Below are positions 1 to 11,500 of a stretch of 64,000 nt of DNA, one piece after another. This stretch comes from Crocodylus rhombifer (Eukaryota > Chordata > Crocodylia > Crocodylidae). A program made the translations under genes and the position numbers. The notes beneath the pieces were generated by a model. That model had not been told where the DNA came from. It worked only from the letters and a program-made list of their open reading frames with translations, and did no database searches. The stretch spans positions 83,866-147,865 of the forward strand of contig JAVSML010025231.1 of NCBI GenBank assembly GCA_038503035.1. The letters are read 5' to 3'. Each line of letters starts with the position of its first letter. The first letter of the stretch is position 1.

Positions 1-1084
1 CAGTTGCCTGCTTCAGAACAGCGGTACCTGAAGGAGACCCCAATGTACAGGAAAAGCCTTTTTTTTTTGAAGTGATCATTTGATTTGGAAAATGTTGTCT
101 CCTCAAACACCCTCCTCCAGATGTCCCAACATGGGAGAAGCGGACACTGAGATCACTGACGGTATAACCAATTTAACATGACGTTTAGACCTAAAGTCCT
201 ACACCAATACTGCAACACGTTTGAATTAAGTTTGTGAGCGGGACTCAACATTTTAAGGCGAGAACATCAGAGGGATGTTGATTTTACCAAAAACAAACTT
301 TATACATCCAAGGAAATTGAGAGAGGGTCCAACCACATTCAGATGCGGAAGCCAAATCACCAAAATAACCGTAACTCTGCCTTGCAATGACGTCACGCTA
401 TAACCACACAGTTATGACTAGGGAAGGTTACATGACAGTGAGAGCAGTGCAGTTATCTTTTGGCTTAATGGAAATGGCCGTACTGATAGCTGGTTCCAGT
501 TATAATACTTTTATTCCCTTCTATTGACCTAAGCAGGGGATGGTAATGTGTGGTCTGTAGGACAGATGAAGCTCATGGAGCTACTGGATCCAGTTCATGG
601 AGCTGGGGGTGGCCTTGGAAGTGTGGCAGCAAAAACTGAACTTCGTCTTGGAATAAAATGGTGTATCCTGGGTCAAAAACGTGTTTGTAGCTTCAGACTC
701 ATATCTCTGGACCAGAGCGAACCGACAGGAGGGCTCAGGAGAGGTAGTCAGCTGTGTTAGTCTGAAGATAGGCAGAAGGCAGGGCAGGACAAGGATGTAG
801 TCCCTTAACAGATGTTCGGTGCACATAAACCACTTTCAAAATGGCCAACACTGGTTGAAGATAAGCCTGGTTAGATGTAGTATAAGACTTAACTGATTTA
901 GGTTAAACCCAGATCTTGGGGATGGTCAGGAAAAATGATCAGAATGAACTTTTAAAGTGTACTAAACTGCATTAAACCCTTGTGTGGATGCTCTTATTCA
1001 AAAATATATTACTTTGGAAGTGAACTAAACTAAATCAAGTGAAGGGCACTTTCATTCTGAATAAAAATGTTTACAAGGATTAAA
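1..1084. other. Geneless 5' flank with a dispersed repeat piece
   Basis: No exon is recognisable here. Around 830-970 the text (ACCACTTTCAAAATGGCC, then AACTGATTTAGGTTAAACC) resembles the stretch near 14560-14690, so both are probably copies of one old interspersed repeat of unknown class. The rest shows moderate AT content and short chance frames only. Confidence 0.4.
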
Positions 1085-1990
1085 TGCAGGAACAGAGCTT
1101 CCTAATCAAGTTTATGGATGACATAACTCTGAGAGGGCTTGCAGGCATTTTGGTGGGTAGGATTAGAATTGAAAAGGATCTTGATAAATTAGAGAACATC
1201 AAAACAAATTCAACAAAGACAAATGTAAGTTGTTGCCCCTAGACAGGAAAAGCCAAATGCACAAGTACAGAGAGGGGGATAGCCAGCCTGGCAGCAGCAC
1301 AACAGAAAAGGATCCACGGGTTATGTCTGATCACAAGCTGGACCTGTCAGCGGTATGATGCTATTGCAAAAAAAAAATGTAATGGGGTGGTTGCATTAAC
1401 AGAAGTATTTTATGCAAGACACGGCAGGTGATGGCAATGTTACTCAGAGCTGGCTAGGCCTCCACTGGAGTATTGGGTGCAGTAATGAGCTCTGTCTTAA
1501 GAAGGATGCAGAGAAAGTGGAGATGAATCAGGGAGAATGACAACGGCAGTAAAGGGGTTAAAATGCAGGCTGAAGGAGGAAAGGCAGGGAGGGCTTGTAT
1601 GCTTATTTGAAGAAAAGTAGATTTGGGGTGAAGGCATGACCGTTCTCCCTTTTCCTCATGGCTGTTTTCAGGTATTTGAAAGCCTACCACAAGGAAAAGG
1701 GAGAACGGTTCTTCCTGCCACAGCAGCCAGGGCAGGAAACAGTGGGCTTGCACTGCAGCAGAGCAGATTCAGATGAAAGCTCAGAAATAACCTTCCCAAC
1801 TTGAAGAGCACCAAGGCAGTGGAACCGGTGGCCACCAGGGGAAGTCGTGGGACCTCCCCCACTGGAGGTTTTCAAGAAGAGGTTGGAAGGGCATTTGCCT
1901 GGGGTGATTTAGGAGCAGCAGACTCTGAACCTTTGCAGAGGAGTGGACTAAATGACCCTGGACGCCCCTCCCAACCCAGGACTCTGTTCT
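1085..1990 (+). mobile_element. Old, decayed CR1 LINE copy (3' portion)
   Basis: The plus strand reads through decayed CR1 ORF2 sequence. It starts with a reverse-transcriptase-like segment (KFMDD.TLRGLAG in broken frames near 1105-1145) and ends with the typical CR1 3' region, GGAGGTTTTCAAGAAGAGGTTGGAAGGGCAT near 1863-1893, then GGACTAAATGACCCTGGA near 1946-1963. CR1 elements are non-LTR retrotransposons of reptiles and birds, usually truncated at the 5' end like this one. Many stops and frameshifts make it non-functional. The terminal repeat is lost or too diverged to place, so the ends are approximate. Confidence 0.75.
1639..1709. repeat. Perfect 18-bp inverted repeat inside the old CR1
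   Basis: ACCGTTCTCCCTTTTCCT at 1639-1656 is the exact reverse complement of 1692-1709, with a 35-base spacer. The right arm is ordinary CR1 sequence (CACAAGGAAAAGGGAGAACGG); the left arm is not what I expect at that point in CR1. Confidence 0.85.
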
Positions 1991-2103
1991 GCTATTTGCT
2001 TTGAAATCCCCCCTTTCCCTAATTCCAATTAATTTGCCTCGTCATCCTTATGTAGACAAAGCCCTGGGTCATTCATCTAGTCTCCATTGTGTTAGTGCAA
2101 AGT

Positions 2104-2690
2104 TTTCATAGACGTTAGGGCTGGAAGGGACTTTGGAAGATCATCGAGTCCAGCCCCCCGCCCCAGGGGCAGGAAGTTAACTGGGGTCAAAGGATCCCAG
2201 CAAGATAAGCATCCAAACGTTTCCTGCAAGAGTCCAGAGTAGGTGGTTGCACCACCTCTGGTGGCAGTCTATTCCGGGCCTTGGGGGCTCAGATCATAAA
2301 GAAGTTTTTCCTTATGTCCAGCCTAAAACAGTCTTGCAGGAGTTTGTGACTGTTAGACCTTGTCATCCCTTGGGGCGCTTTGGTGAACAGGTGCTCTCCC
2401 AGATCTTGATGCACGGCCCTTATATACTTATAGGCTGCCACTGTGTCACCCCTGAGCCTGCACTTTTCCAGGCTGAAGAGTCCCATGGCTCTTACCTGTC
2501 CACAAAGCCCGTTCTCCTGACCTCTGATCATGCACATGGCTCTCCTCTGGACTCTCTCAAGCCTCTCCACATCCTTCTTGAATTGTGGAGCCCAGAACTG
2601 GATGCACTACTCTAGCTGTGGCCTCACCAAGGCCGAGTCCAGTGGGAGGATGACATCCTGAGATTTGCTTGAGAAGCATGCCCCTCGCCA
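2104..2690 (-). mobile_element. 5'-truncated CR1 LINE copy (3' end)
   Basis: Read on the minus strand, this copy encodes the end of CR1 ORF2 (LVRPQLE, then MERLERVQRRAM at 2535-2570, then FRLDIRKNFF near 2300) and closes with the CR1 3' UTR, whose reverse complement is TTCATAGACGTTAGGGCTGGAAGGGACT at 2105-2132. A 93-codon stretch (2289-2570) is still open, so the copy is younger than its neighbour at 1085-1990. Upstream ORF2 sequence is missing, as usual for 5'-truncated LINE insertions. It is not a functional gene. Confidence 0.9.
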
Positions 2691-3764
2691 AAGGGCGTGC
2701 AGAAAAATCCCATAGCTCCCAGGCTTTGCCAACCCATCCTGGGGTAGAAACCCCTTCGGGAGCCCAAGTGACCACGAGCAGAAGAGCAAGATCCTCCTAC
2801 AAGGAACCTCTTGGCTGCTAACTACAGGCAGGAGCATTCAGACCCATAGGACTTAGCTGTGGCCCAGGTCCCAAGCCTTGGACCACGCTGGGGAACTCCT
2901 AGGCTACAAGCAGTAAAGTGAGGGGACCCATGACACAGCAGCGCTCATCCTGGCTGTCTGGGGATGTCCTCTGCAATCCCACTGCACCCTGGACCAACAG
3001 AGGGAACTAATCTGAGTCCCACGTAGTCTGCAGTCACACTCCTGCTAGCAGCCCTAGGGAACGCCAGGGAAGGCAGGGCTGAGCAGGGGTAATGGCTACA
3101 GCAACCTGAGGGAGGCAGGAATTACACACTCAGGTCCTGAGCCTGCCAACGAGTCACCCTGTGACCCAAAGCAGGCACTGCCTCTTTTGGTGCCCTTCCT
3201 TTTCCATAAAACAAGATGCCACTTGTTAAAGCTCTCAAGGGCCAGGCATTGCTAATAAAGCCCTGGCTACCACTGGCAACAGGAGCAGTCTTGCCCCCAG
3301 AGTGCAGGACCGACTGTTCTGCAAACACGGGGCCCAGGCACCGAGCGAAGGTCTGCAACAGGAGTCAGCGGGGCTGAGTATGAAGCCAGATTTCAGCCGC
3401 CCAAGCGCTTTCCAAATCCGGGGGATTCTGACCCTCGATTTGGCCTGCAGCTATGAGGGGCTGAGGCAGGAGGGCTGGCTGTGAGGGAGCTCCCATCCCG
3501 GTTTCTCGCAGCAGGAAGCACTGTGGGGGGGAGCAGGAATCCCGGAGGGGGGAGCTCCCAGGTAGTCCAGTCCGTCCCCCCAGGCCAGATGTCTGCGGGG
3601 GAGGATTTCACGGTCTGTCCTTTCCTTCCCCTGCAGGAGCGGTGGTGGGGAGCAGCGTAGGAGGCCTTTGCAGAGGTTCGCAGAGCCGCGTGCACAAAGC
3701 TGCTCCGAAGAAGCAGCTGCGCTCGTACAGGCTCCTTGGACCTTCTGGATCCCGTTTAGCCACA
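2691..3764. other. Geneless GC-rich 5' flank
   Basis: No exon or recognised repeat is visible. GC content and CpG frequency rise after about 3380, with a mild CpG cluster near 3655-3730. This could be the edge of an upstream promoter region of the NFI gene, but nothing in the sequence proves it. Confidence 0.35.
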
Positions 3765-3800
3765 AGGGGCTGGGGCTGGGGCTGGGGCTGGGGCTGGGGC
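3765..3800 (+). repeat. GGGGCT hexamer tandem repeat (potential G-quadruplex)
   Basis: About six head-to-tail copies of GGGGCT. The G-rich strand is the plus strand, which would be the non-template strand for the NFI transcript. Runs of four G spaced by two bases fit a G-quadruplex motif. It lies about 1.65 kb upstream of the NFI-type exon. Confidence 0.9.
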
Positions 3801-3984
3801 CAGGCTTTTGTGCAGCAGAGTGGAAGGAAGAAAGCTCTTCCCTTTGGCAGCTGCTTGGGCTCTGACAGCTTGGCCTCCTGTCTGTGGGTCCAGTAAAGCC
3901 AAGAGTGGCGGATTGGGCTGGAGAAGGAACAGAGAAGTCCCTCCACGCTGCAGGGCCTCTGTGGTTGGGTAGGCAGTGCTGGGC

Positions 3985-4205
3985 GGATGCAATGGCCGAG
4001 GTTTCTTTAGAAGAAAAAACAGCGAGGAGTTAGCGTGAATATGGGCAGCCCAGGCCCAGCGTTAATTTGTGTTTCATTTCCTCGTCTGGCTTTCTGTGTG
4101 TGGCAGGAATAAACAATATAAGTCGCCCCGCTCAGCTCCTTCAACGACTCCAGTTGTTGCAATAACAGTGTTTAGCTGAGAATGGCAACCAGCAACCCTG
4201 CATTT
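3985..4205. other. Unique, conserved-looking non-coding block upstream of the NFI exon
   Basis: This block shows no repeat signature and has a mixed AT-rich texture, including GCGTTAATTTGTGTTTCATT near 4059 and AATAAACAATATAAGTCGCC near 4108. It could be a regulatory element of the downstream exon. Conservation cannot be judged from one sequence, so this is a visual impression only. Confidence 0.25.
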
Positions 4206-4239
4206 GCGCAGCTCAGGGCTTCTTTCTTGTTTTTGCGTC

Positions 4240-4720
4240 TTGTGAGCTTGTGGCCAGAGCCGGTGTGAGTGCCTTTGTGCCTGCTTTGTGTTTCGCCTGG
4301 CTCCTGCATTTCTGCGCAAGATGGTGCGTTGGCAGGTCTGTGCTGAGCTGTGTGCCTCTGCCTTGCCGAGCACCTGGGATGCGCGCATCCCGAGTTTTTA
4401 TTTGTGTGCGTTTTGTGCGTGCTTGCACATCCCCTTGCAGTTTGAGCATGGGTGTTTGTATGTTAGCATTGATTTGGGATATATTTCTGTAGAGACAGGA
4501 GGCTATTCCATATGCGAGTGCTGTTTCTCTGGTTTTGCATGCATATTTTATGCATGTGTGTGCGTGTACGCGCGTGCGGCGTATGTCTAACTATGCTCGG
4601 GCTGTTTGCATGCACGCGGGTATTTTGTGCATTTTTGTGTGCATATGCATCTGCACGCTTCACACATGCCTTTACGTGTGTGTGTACATGCACACTTGCG
4701 TGTTCCAAACGGACGTGACA
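4240..4720 (+). repeat. Degenerate TG-rich alternating purine-pyrimidine tract
   Basis: About 480 bases are dominated by TGTG, TGCG and TGCATG steps (for example GTGTGTGCGTGTACGCGCGTGCGG around 4555-4579). Long alternating purine-pyrimidine DNA can adopt the Z form. Chance frames through it give cysteine-rich peptides with no protein meaning. It lies 0.7-1.2 kb upstream of the NFI-type exon. Confidence 0.7.
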
Positions 4721-4959
4721 CCCACAGCGCGGAAGGGTGAAAAAAAGAGTTTAAAAAAAAACAATAAATAGAAAAGAAGCCACAAACCCTTGAAACCACA
4801 AACCACTACAACGGAGCCCATGCATCCTTCCATGGACCCATTCATATCTTCCCTCGGTCCTTCATAAATCGGCTTCTATTCCTTGTTCATTCAGAAATGA
4901 GGGAGGCGGGGGGCGTGAACCGCAGTGAAGCAAACCCAGTCATGGAGAGCCCGTTGCAG

Positions 4960-5433
4960 TGGATTCCACCCCCCCACCCCGCACACCCCCTCAGACACAC
5001 AAACACCGTACCATAATGTTAGGACAGCCTCTTCGGATGAAGTGACCACCCACAAACCCAGACCGGACTAGAGTGAACTGGAGTAGCACAACCAGCCAAT
5101 CTGCCTGCACTTCTTTCCTTTTGACTTTTTGGGGGAGATGGGGCTGGCACTGGGGGGAGGCCGAGATCCAGTGCAGTCCTAGGATTATTTCAGCGCCATG
5201 GTGCATTAGTTTATACGGCTTAAGGCCCCTGTCCCCTCCCCGCTGTGTTGCTATTTCAACACTTCCGCTCTGTTTTGGGGCTTTTTTCCTCCATTTCTGT
5301 TGGGGTGAGGGGTGCATTTTTTGTGCTCCAGGATGCTGACTGAAGCCGGCCGATCTATGGTGGCTGCGAGGCGCTGGAGCGCTGGGTGCCCTTCGGAGTA
5401 GCCTGCGTCTGGTCCTGTCTCCAGCGAAGCAGC
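4960..5433 (+). promoter_or_regulatory. Putative promoter and 5' UTR of the NFI alternative first exon
   Basis: This stretch lies directly upstream of the NFI-type first exon and must hold at least part of its 5' UTR, because the exon has a strong start codon and no visible acceptor close by. The last 100 bases are CpG-containing and GC-rich (GGCTGCGAGGCGCTGGAGCG around 5362-5381). I see no convincing TATA box, and TTTATACGG at 5212 is weak and distant. The transcription start cannot be placed from sequence alone. An upstream non-coding exon spliced into this region remains possible. Confidence 0.35.
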
Positions 5434-5529
5434 ATGGAGGTCACTGGCACACCCATGGCTGGAAAAGCTGCAGAGAGCTCCGTGAAATGGCAACTGTGCT
5501 ACGACATGACAGCCAAGACCTGGTGGATG
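5434..5529 (+). CDS. Alternative first coding exon of a nuclear factor I (NFI/CTF) transcription factor gene
   Basis: This 32-codon exon starts at ATG 5434 in strong context (A at -3, G at +4). An in-frame TGA at 5341-5343, with no in-frame ATG between, supports the start. It ends in phase 0 at a consensus donor: ATG at 5527-5529 followed by GTGAGT at 5530. The peptide contains MAGKAAESS (residues 8-16), KWQLCYD (18-24) and TWWM (29-32). In NFI genes this alternative N-terminus is spliced in phase 0 to exon 2, which begins DEFHPFIEALL and encodes the DNA-binding and dimerisation domain. NFI proteins are nuclear factors that bind TTGGC(N5)GCCAA as dimers and act in organ development. The NFIA version I know differs (DISARTWWM), so this is probably another paralogue; the GC-rich locus favours NFIX or NFIC over NFIB. 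The piece is too short to stand out in an ORF scan. Family recognition is from memory. Confidence 0.85.
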
Positions 5530-5540
5530 GTGAGTTGGAC

Positions 5541-8430
5541 TTGAGAGTCTCTGGGGTTGAGTTCTTTGGGAAGGAAAGGGCTTCTGGTAACTGGGGTGTA
5601 CATTTCCAGTGGTGTGTACATCAATGGAGATCTGCTCCGTCTCAGAGCAAGGAGGCCAGCCAGGGTCTCATCCAAAAGTCCCCCGGTATATCTTTAGGTC
5701 TATACCCATCACTGGAGCAAGATGGGCTTGTTCAGGACCTAGCCAGCTTGCCAGTGTCTCCGCCTTGTGATTGTGTGTTCCCTGAATCCATCATCCTTTA
5801 ATGAGCTTTTGCTTGTGAGTTTGTATATTCACTTTCTGTGTGAGCATGTGTTCAAATCCAGCCGGGATTCGGAGGATCCTAAGGCTGTTGGGTGCCCCAA
5901 TTCTGTTGCATCGAAATGGAAGTTTGGTGTCTAACTTCGGTAGCCTTCCGTGCGTCTGGGTGCCTGTAAAAGGCGTCTGTGTAGGGAGGGACTCTGTGTG
6001 TGTATGTGCTGGGATTTTGTGACGGCGTTTGCATTGCTGGTGCAGCTGACAAATAAGAGATAAGACATTATCCATTCCTGGAATAACCTCTGGGCTCCTT
6101 CCCGGCACAGTGTTGACCACCCTGAATCCTTGACCACATGGGCAGGTGTAGTTAGTTCCTCAAAAGGACCAGGCATCGGTGAATGGAAATCTGCAGTTTT
6201 CTATAGTTCTGATCAAACGGGGAAAAACCTTCCCTCCCCCAAAAAAAGAAATCTTCGGCTGTTTCTGTACTAGCTGGGCCCTGCTAAGAACATTCAACTT
6301 CCATTGACTCTTTGGGCTTTGGATCAGGTCCTATATTTCCCCAAATCCTCCCTTTCTTTTCACCGACCCTTCTTTTTTCTCTTTTTTCTTCCTTCCTTCT
6401 TTCAGTCTTATCCTCTCCCGTTCAGTTTGGTGGCTGGTTGGTGGATTGATTTATTGTCATTGCGTTGGTTTTTTTTTAAAATCTAAGTATTTTACACAAT
6501 TGCTCTGTTTGGCTGAACATTTCTTTTTGCCTTCCCAGGCATCAAAATCCTTTGCTGTTTGGCAACAAGCAATAACCCCCAATTTATACATGAGAGTTTC
6601 TTGGTTTTAATAGCTGTGTTTTATTCCAGTTAAGCTGTCGTGTTCGTCTCTCTGTGATTTCATGTAGAAGAGAATTCATGTTTTCTAACTTGCATAGGGA
6701 GCTGATTCCCCAAGCCTCTCCACTGTCGTGCAGGTTTTTGAACCAGGATACACATGCCAACTTATTATGGAAAGTCCTTGCTTAGACCGGCTATCAAGAA
6801 CAAAGGCCTCATCTACACCGTTTTTTGTTATCTGTGTAATTATTACAGTTGGGGGCATGATTTTTGACTGCAATCAGTACAACCCGGAGGGCGGTCGAGT
6901 ATACTTGTCTCCAGGTGCCATACTCTGGTTAAGTTTATTACTTTTCTCCTAGAGGAATAGCTATACCAGTCTAATACCTTTTATATAGCTGTAACTGCAG
7001 TCACACTAGTGCGGGATTATATCACAGAAACTGTATTGTAAAAAAAATAAATCCTGAGCCAATTATACTTCTAAAAAATTAGGTGTCCTTAGTAAAAACC
7101 AACACTAATGTTCTTATTCTGGTTAACAACCGGTTATCTCTGTTTGACTATACATTTATCGATACAAGTAACACAAGCTTGTAATTGATATCAGTCTGAA
7201 ACTCTAGTGATTTAATGAAATCGGTATAAAAATCACATGGAAAGGGCTTGCCTGTATAGCAAATGGGACAGAACTTGGTCAATGTGTGATAGTTTTCCTT
7301 TTGGTCATTTCAATTTAAGTATGTGCAGGTATCTTTTTGGTATAAAAGATTCCTGTTTCAGCATAATTGAGGTGGATTCATTTCCAGGGTAACTACGCTG
7401 ATATGAAGTCAGCTCTGTTGCCAAAACATTAGTGTCCACCCAGAGACTTTAAGCAGAAATAACATGGGTGTGAATGTAACCAGTTCTATTCCATCCCCAT
7501 CTGGACAAGCTCTTAGTTAAGCAGCTGCAGCTTTGGCTTTGACATCATATTTTTTTACAAGATAGTTATCTAGATTGAAAATGCTAGTGGAGACCACGTA
7601 CAGGTTACTTTGATCTTAATGCAGCTAGTCAAGGTCAACGCTAGACCCTCCATCACCAGGGACTGACTGTTAAAAACTGGAGAGCTCTGTAATCTCACAT
7701 GTAGAGAGCTGCCTCCGCATAAAAATTGTGCCTTATTTTACAGGGAAGACAAAATCCAAATCATACCAGTTTAACCAGGCGTTCATCCATGTGGTGAATG
7801 AATGAATGAACTGCATGCAAACTCTGCCTTTTCATTGCACATCTGTGTGGATGCTGGATGGGAGAGATGCCCCTTTTTGCAGCGGAGACACAGCTAAAGG
7901 GGCCAGATCTAGGTTTAGGAAGAGACTCCCCTGGGAGAGTCTGTCTTTATCAGTTCTGTCCTTATCAAAGACAGGCAATGGGGCTACGGGGCCCTTGGGT
8001 CAGATGCAAGCTGGTAAGGCCCACGCTCACTTGGCACTCATTTTGGCCGAGTGTAAAAGTGACACAAGGTGTAGACACCTGGGGGGGGTCTCTGATCTCG
8101 CTGGATTTAGTAAGAAACTATAACACTTTGAAACACAACACTAAAAACTTTGTAAAGGGCCTGCACTTGGTGCAGCTAATGCTGTCCTAGGAGCATGCGC
8201 TGAAAATTGCTAGGAGTTTAACTAGGTGCCTGCTTTTTTTTTTTCAAAGTCTTTATTAAGCCAAGAGAGCACAACTCTCCTTGGATGTAAATCAGTTAAG
8301 TATCTGCTGTCATAGGAAAAAGGGAACAGCTGATTAATGCCTGGTCTGGAGGGGTCAAGCTATTTACCGTATTATCTGAACAGATCACACTGTAATGGAC
8401 TGTACCCTCGCAACTCCCTCTCTCCATGAG
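5541..8430. other. Intronic stretch without genes
   Basis: Nothing coding is recognised. It holds a pyrimidine-rich tract at 6360-6410 (TTTTTTCTTCCTTCCTTCTTTC) and a short GAAT tandem at about 7796-7812. The interval 6800-7260 is AT-rich and contains AGGCCTCATCTACACC and GGGCTTGCCTGTATAG, which resemble Harbinger-type MITE ends but are not paired in inverted orientation. Confidence 0.4.
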
Positions 8431-8434
8431 GCAT

Positions 8435-8560
8435 GGTGGCATTATCGCCCTGGGGAACTGAAGCAAAGGTAAATGAAGTGATTCATCCATGGACTGATAA
8501 GAAGCTTGTGATTAAGTCAGGAGTTAAACCCAGGTCTTCATACACACCTCCACAGTCAAA
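8435..8560 (-). repeat. MIR-like core-SINE fragment
   Basis: The minus strand gives the typical middle of a MIR-type SINE: AACCCAGGTC in reverse near 8527-8536 and a decayed ACTGAGGCAAAGG-like block near 8457-8468. Such old SINE pieces are common in amniotes and carry no function visible here. Divergence is high, so both family and ends are approximate. Confidence 0.35.
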
Positions 8561-11500
8561 AAGCCAGCCTTGGCTTTCAGCCCTTCTCAGGACTGCAGCC
8601 ATTCTAGACGATTGAATCTCCCTTGGCATTTTTGCCCTCTGGAGTAGAAGTGGGCTGCAGTACAATCCAGGTTAACACTTCAGGGAACTTGAATCCAGGC
8701 TTCCAACCTGGATACATCAGTGGTTTAAGATCCTCTCCCCAGAGCGGGGTGGAAGCAGGTAGGGCTGTGATTTATGCCAAGCTCTCAGAGTAGGGTGGCA
8801 AAGCTTGTGAAGTCCCATATAAGTACCAGCTGTCAAATCTTGCAGGGACATTGTAGTTCATGTGACATTTCACCAGAGCTAGGAAGTTGGTCACTGGGCA
8901 CCGTGGAGTACAGCTGATCTGAGACTATTCCCACCTAAGCAGAGCTCCAAGGAGTGTCGGAAATGGACTGCACACATCAGCAATCAAATATAAGTGTACA
9001 TGTTACAGAGCTTGGTTTGTTGGTTCTCCAAGTAAAGACAGCAGCTCAGTTTTACATGGAAGTAAGGCAGGACTTCCTAACTGTGCTGGTGATCAGCCCT
9101 TAGAGCGAGCTATCAAGGAACGCAATGGAGTCCCTATTTCTGCATGTGCTCAGACCAAAACAGAAAAGCTACTTTAGACAAATACAAGTTCGTGGTCTCA
9201 TAACAGGAGTGACTGGAAGAAAGGCTCTGGCCTGTGTTTTCCAGAAAGTCAGACAAGGTGTGCGAATGGCCCTTCTGATCCTAAACCCTATGAATGTAGC
9301 ATGTCAGGTTCCTAAGCAAAATGACAGAGCCTCTGGTTGGCAATGGGTGAGGAGCCCCTATCTACGCACCTGTACACGCAGGCACACTTTACACTCAGAC
9401 ATTTGGTGGTGAGGCTGCTCAGGGTACAGCTCTGAGGCTGGTCTCAGGCCCTTGGTCCGGTGTGTTTTAACATGGGGATGAGCCTGCAGTGGCCTCAGCA
9501 GCAGCGCATCGCTAGGTTTGCCAGGTCATGCTGGGGGGTAGGGGCAGGACAGGGGCAGGGAGCACCTGGGCCCTTCCTGGCCAGGACATGCTGCCACTGT
9601 GGTGTAGACAAGCCTCTGGTATCTCAGGACCAGATCCTCACTGGAGTTCTTGAAGCAGTGCTGACTGACTTACTCCCATTAAGAGCCTTAGCCCACAGCT
9701 ATCAGTCCAGCTCCGACCTGAGCTGCTGCTGGCCAAACACTGTTGCCACATGGTGTTCAGTCATGGCCCCCTGTGCAACTGGGATGCAGGTCTAAAACAG
9801 GTGGCAAATGCTCATGGTGTACACATCACCATTGCCACCATCTGGGACAGGTGCTGTGGGAAGCCCCTGGGTTACGGGTCTTCTCCATGCTTGCTCCACA
9901 GAGGCTGTGACATAGGCAAGACCCAGGTGCACAGCTTCCTCTGACTGTCTCGAGTGCATGTCCCAAGCTCGGGAGGATCCATGGCGCATTGGCGGACAGG
10001 GCAGGTATCGCTGTCTTGCATGAATGCTGGGACACTGAGGAACAACGCTGACCCATGGTGACCAAATGCAGCAGTGAGGGAGGTGCTGCCTGCGAGGTGT
10101 GGAGCAGAGCATGTCTGCTGGTGGCCAACCTGTGCGTAGGCTGCAAAGAGAAGGATATGATGAGCTGTGTGGTGCAAGGGGCTGTATTTGGACCATACCC
10201 AGCGCTGTCAGGATCTGGTTCAGGACCTTGGCTCCCTGGCCCTACCACACTAATAACAATAATAATAATAATAATATTAATCCAGGCTGCATGGTATTGC
10301 GTGCACAGAGGACACCGATCCCCTAGATCATCTGCAGCTGGCCTCCTCCCACAGCTCTCCTGTGTTTTGCATTGCAGCTGTGAGCATCTGTTGAGATTTG
10401 CAGGGACTTTAGACCCTTCAGGATGAGGCTTGTTTTGCCCTCACTCGGTTTCCTTGGAACAATGGTTGCCCATTAGCTAATCCTCAATGCATGCCGACTC
10501 CCCAGGCAACACCCACGCCGGCCACGTCCATCCCGAAGGGGTCTGTGCTGCCTGCCGGGAACACTGCAGGGACTTCACAGCGAGAAAACTGGGCCCTTTC
10601 AATAGCCCCCGCAAACTCTTGCTGCAGGACTTCCTCTTGCTGTGGCCTCTGCTGGAGAGAATTCATTCATCAGCCAGAGTTAGAGGGCGGTGGGGCAGGG
10701 GGTGGCTGTGACCTCCAGGATGCAGTGGGGCACGGGCAGAGGAAAAGGATGGTTCACTCCAGGACAAGAGCAGATCCCATAATGATTTGCCGGTTATTAA
10801 GAAGCTGGAAAATGTAGCAAGGCATGAGGTGCCCAAGACCTGGGCTTGTCGGTAGGGCCCCATTCCACTGAAGTGTGATGGTGAGTCAGTGTAAACCTGG
10901 AGCAGCAGGAAGAAGCCCCAGGTCTCAGCCCCAAGACCTATTTAACCACCTCACTGGAAAGTCCCTGAGCTCACAGTCAGGCACTTTTCTTAGCCTCCTG
11001 AAGGCTCAGATCAAGCGTAGTGGCTTCTTAACCTGGCAGGGGAAATACCATGTATCTGTGTCCAAGAAGGCAGCAAGAGAACAGCTCTTCTGGCATGGGT
11101 CGGTACCTGCCGAGGTGCAGTGGCTTTAAGCCTAGTTCATGGACATGGGAGTTGCCTGCCTTGCTTTCCCGGAGGGCTAAGGGCAAGCAAAACTTGGGGG
11201 CATCTGAACCCCAAGCCTCCAGGCTGCAAGTAGGATGCCCGCCAAAGGGTTTGGAAACACCTGAAGCCCCAGATGTGGGTGGAGGATGTTTGCCAGTAGT
11301 AGGGCCACTTATGGTTCTGGACTCTTGGATTTGGAAGTAGTTTGGGCTAATTTGGTCTCGGATACAAATTTATAAAAAAACCAGCAAAAAAAATGTTTTT
11401 AAACTTACCCAGCTGGGGATCCCTGTTCCAAAAGGGACATTCACTCCTCTCATTTCATGATCTACATGCCCTTGGAGCCTTCTCTTTATTACCCGAATTA

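Noticed and set aside
4250..4771. Cysteine-rich small frames in both strands of the TG-rich tract
   Set aside because: They are translations of a degenerate TG/CA tract, not genes.
6806..7260. A Harbinger-type MITE between AGGCCTCATCTACACC and GGGCTTGCCTGTATAG
   Set aside because: The two terminus-like motifs are in the same orientation rather than inverted, so they do not define one element.
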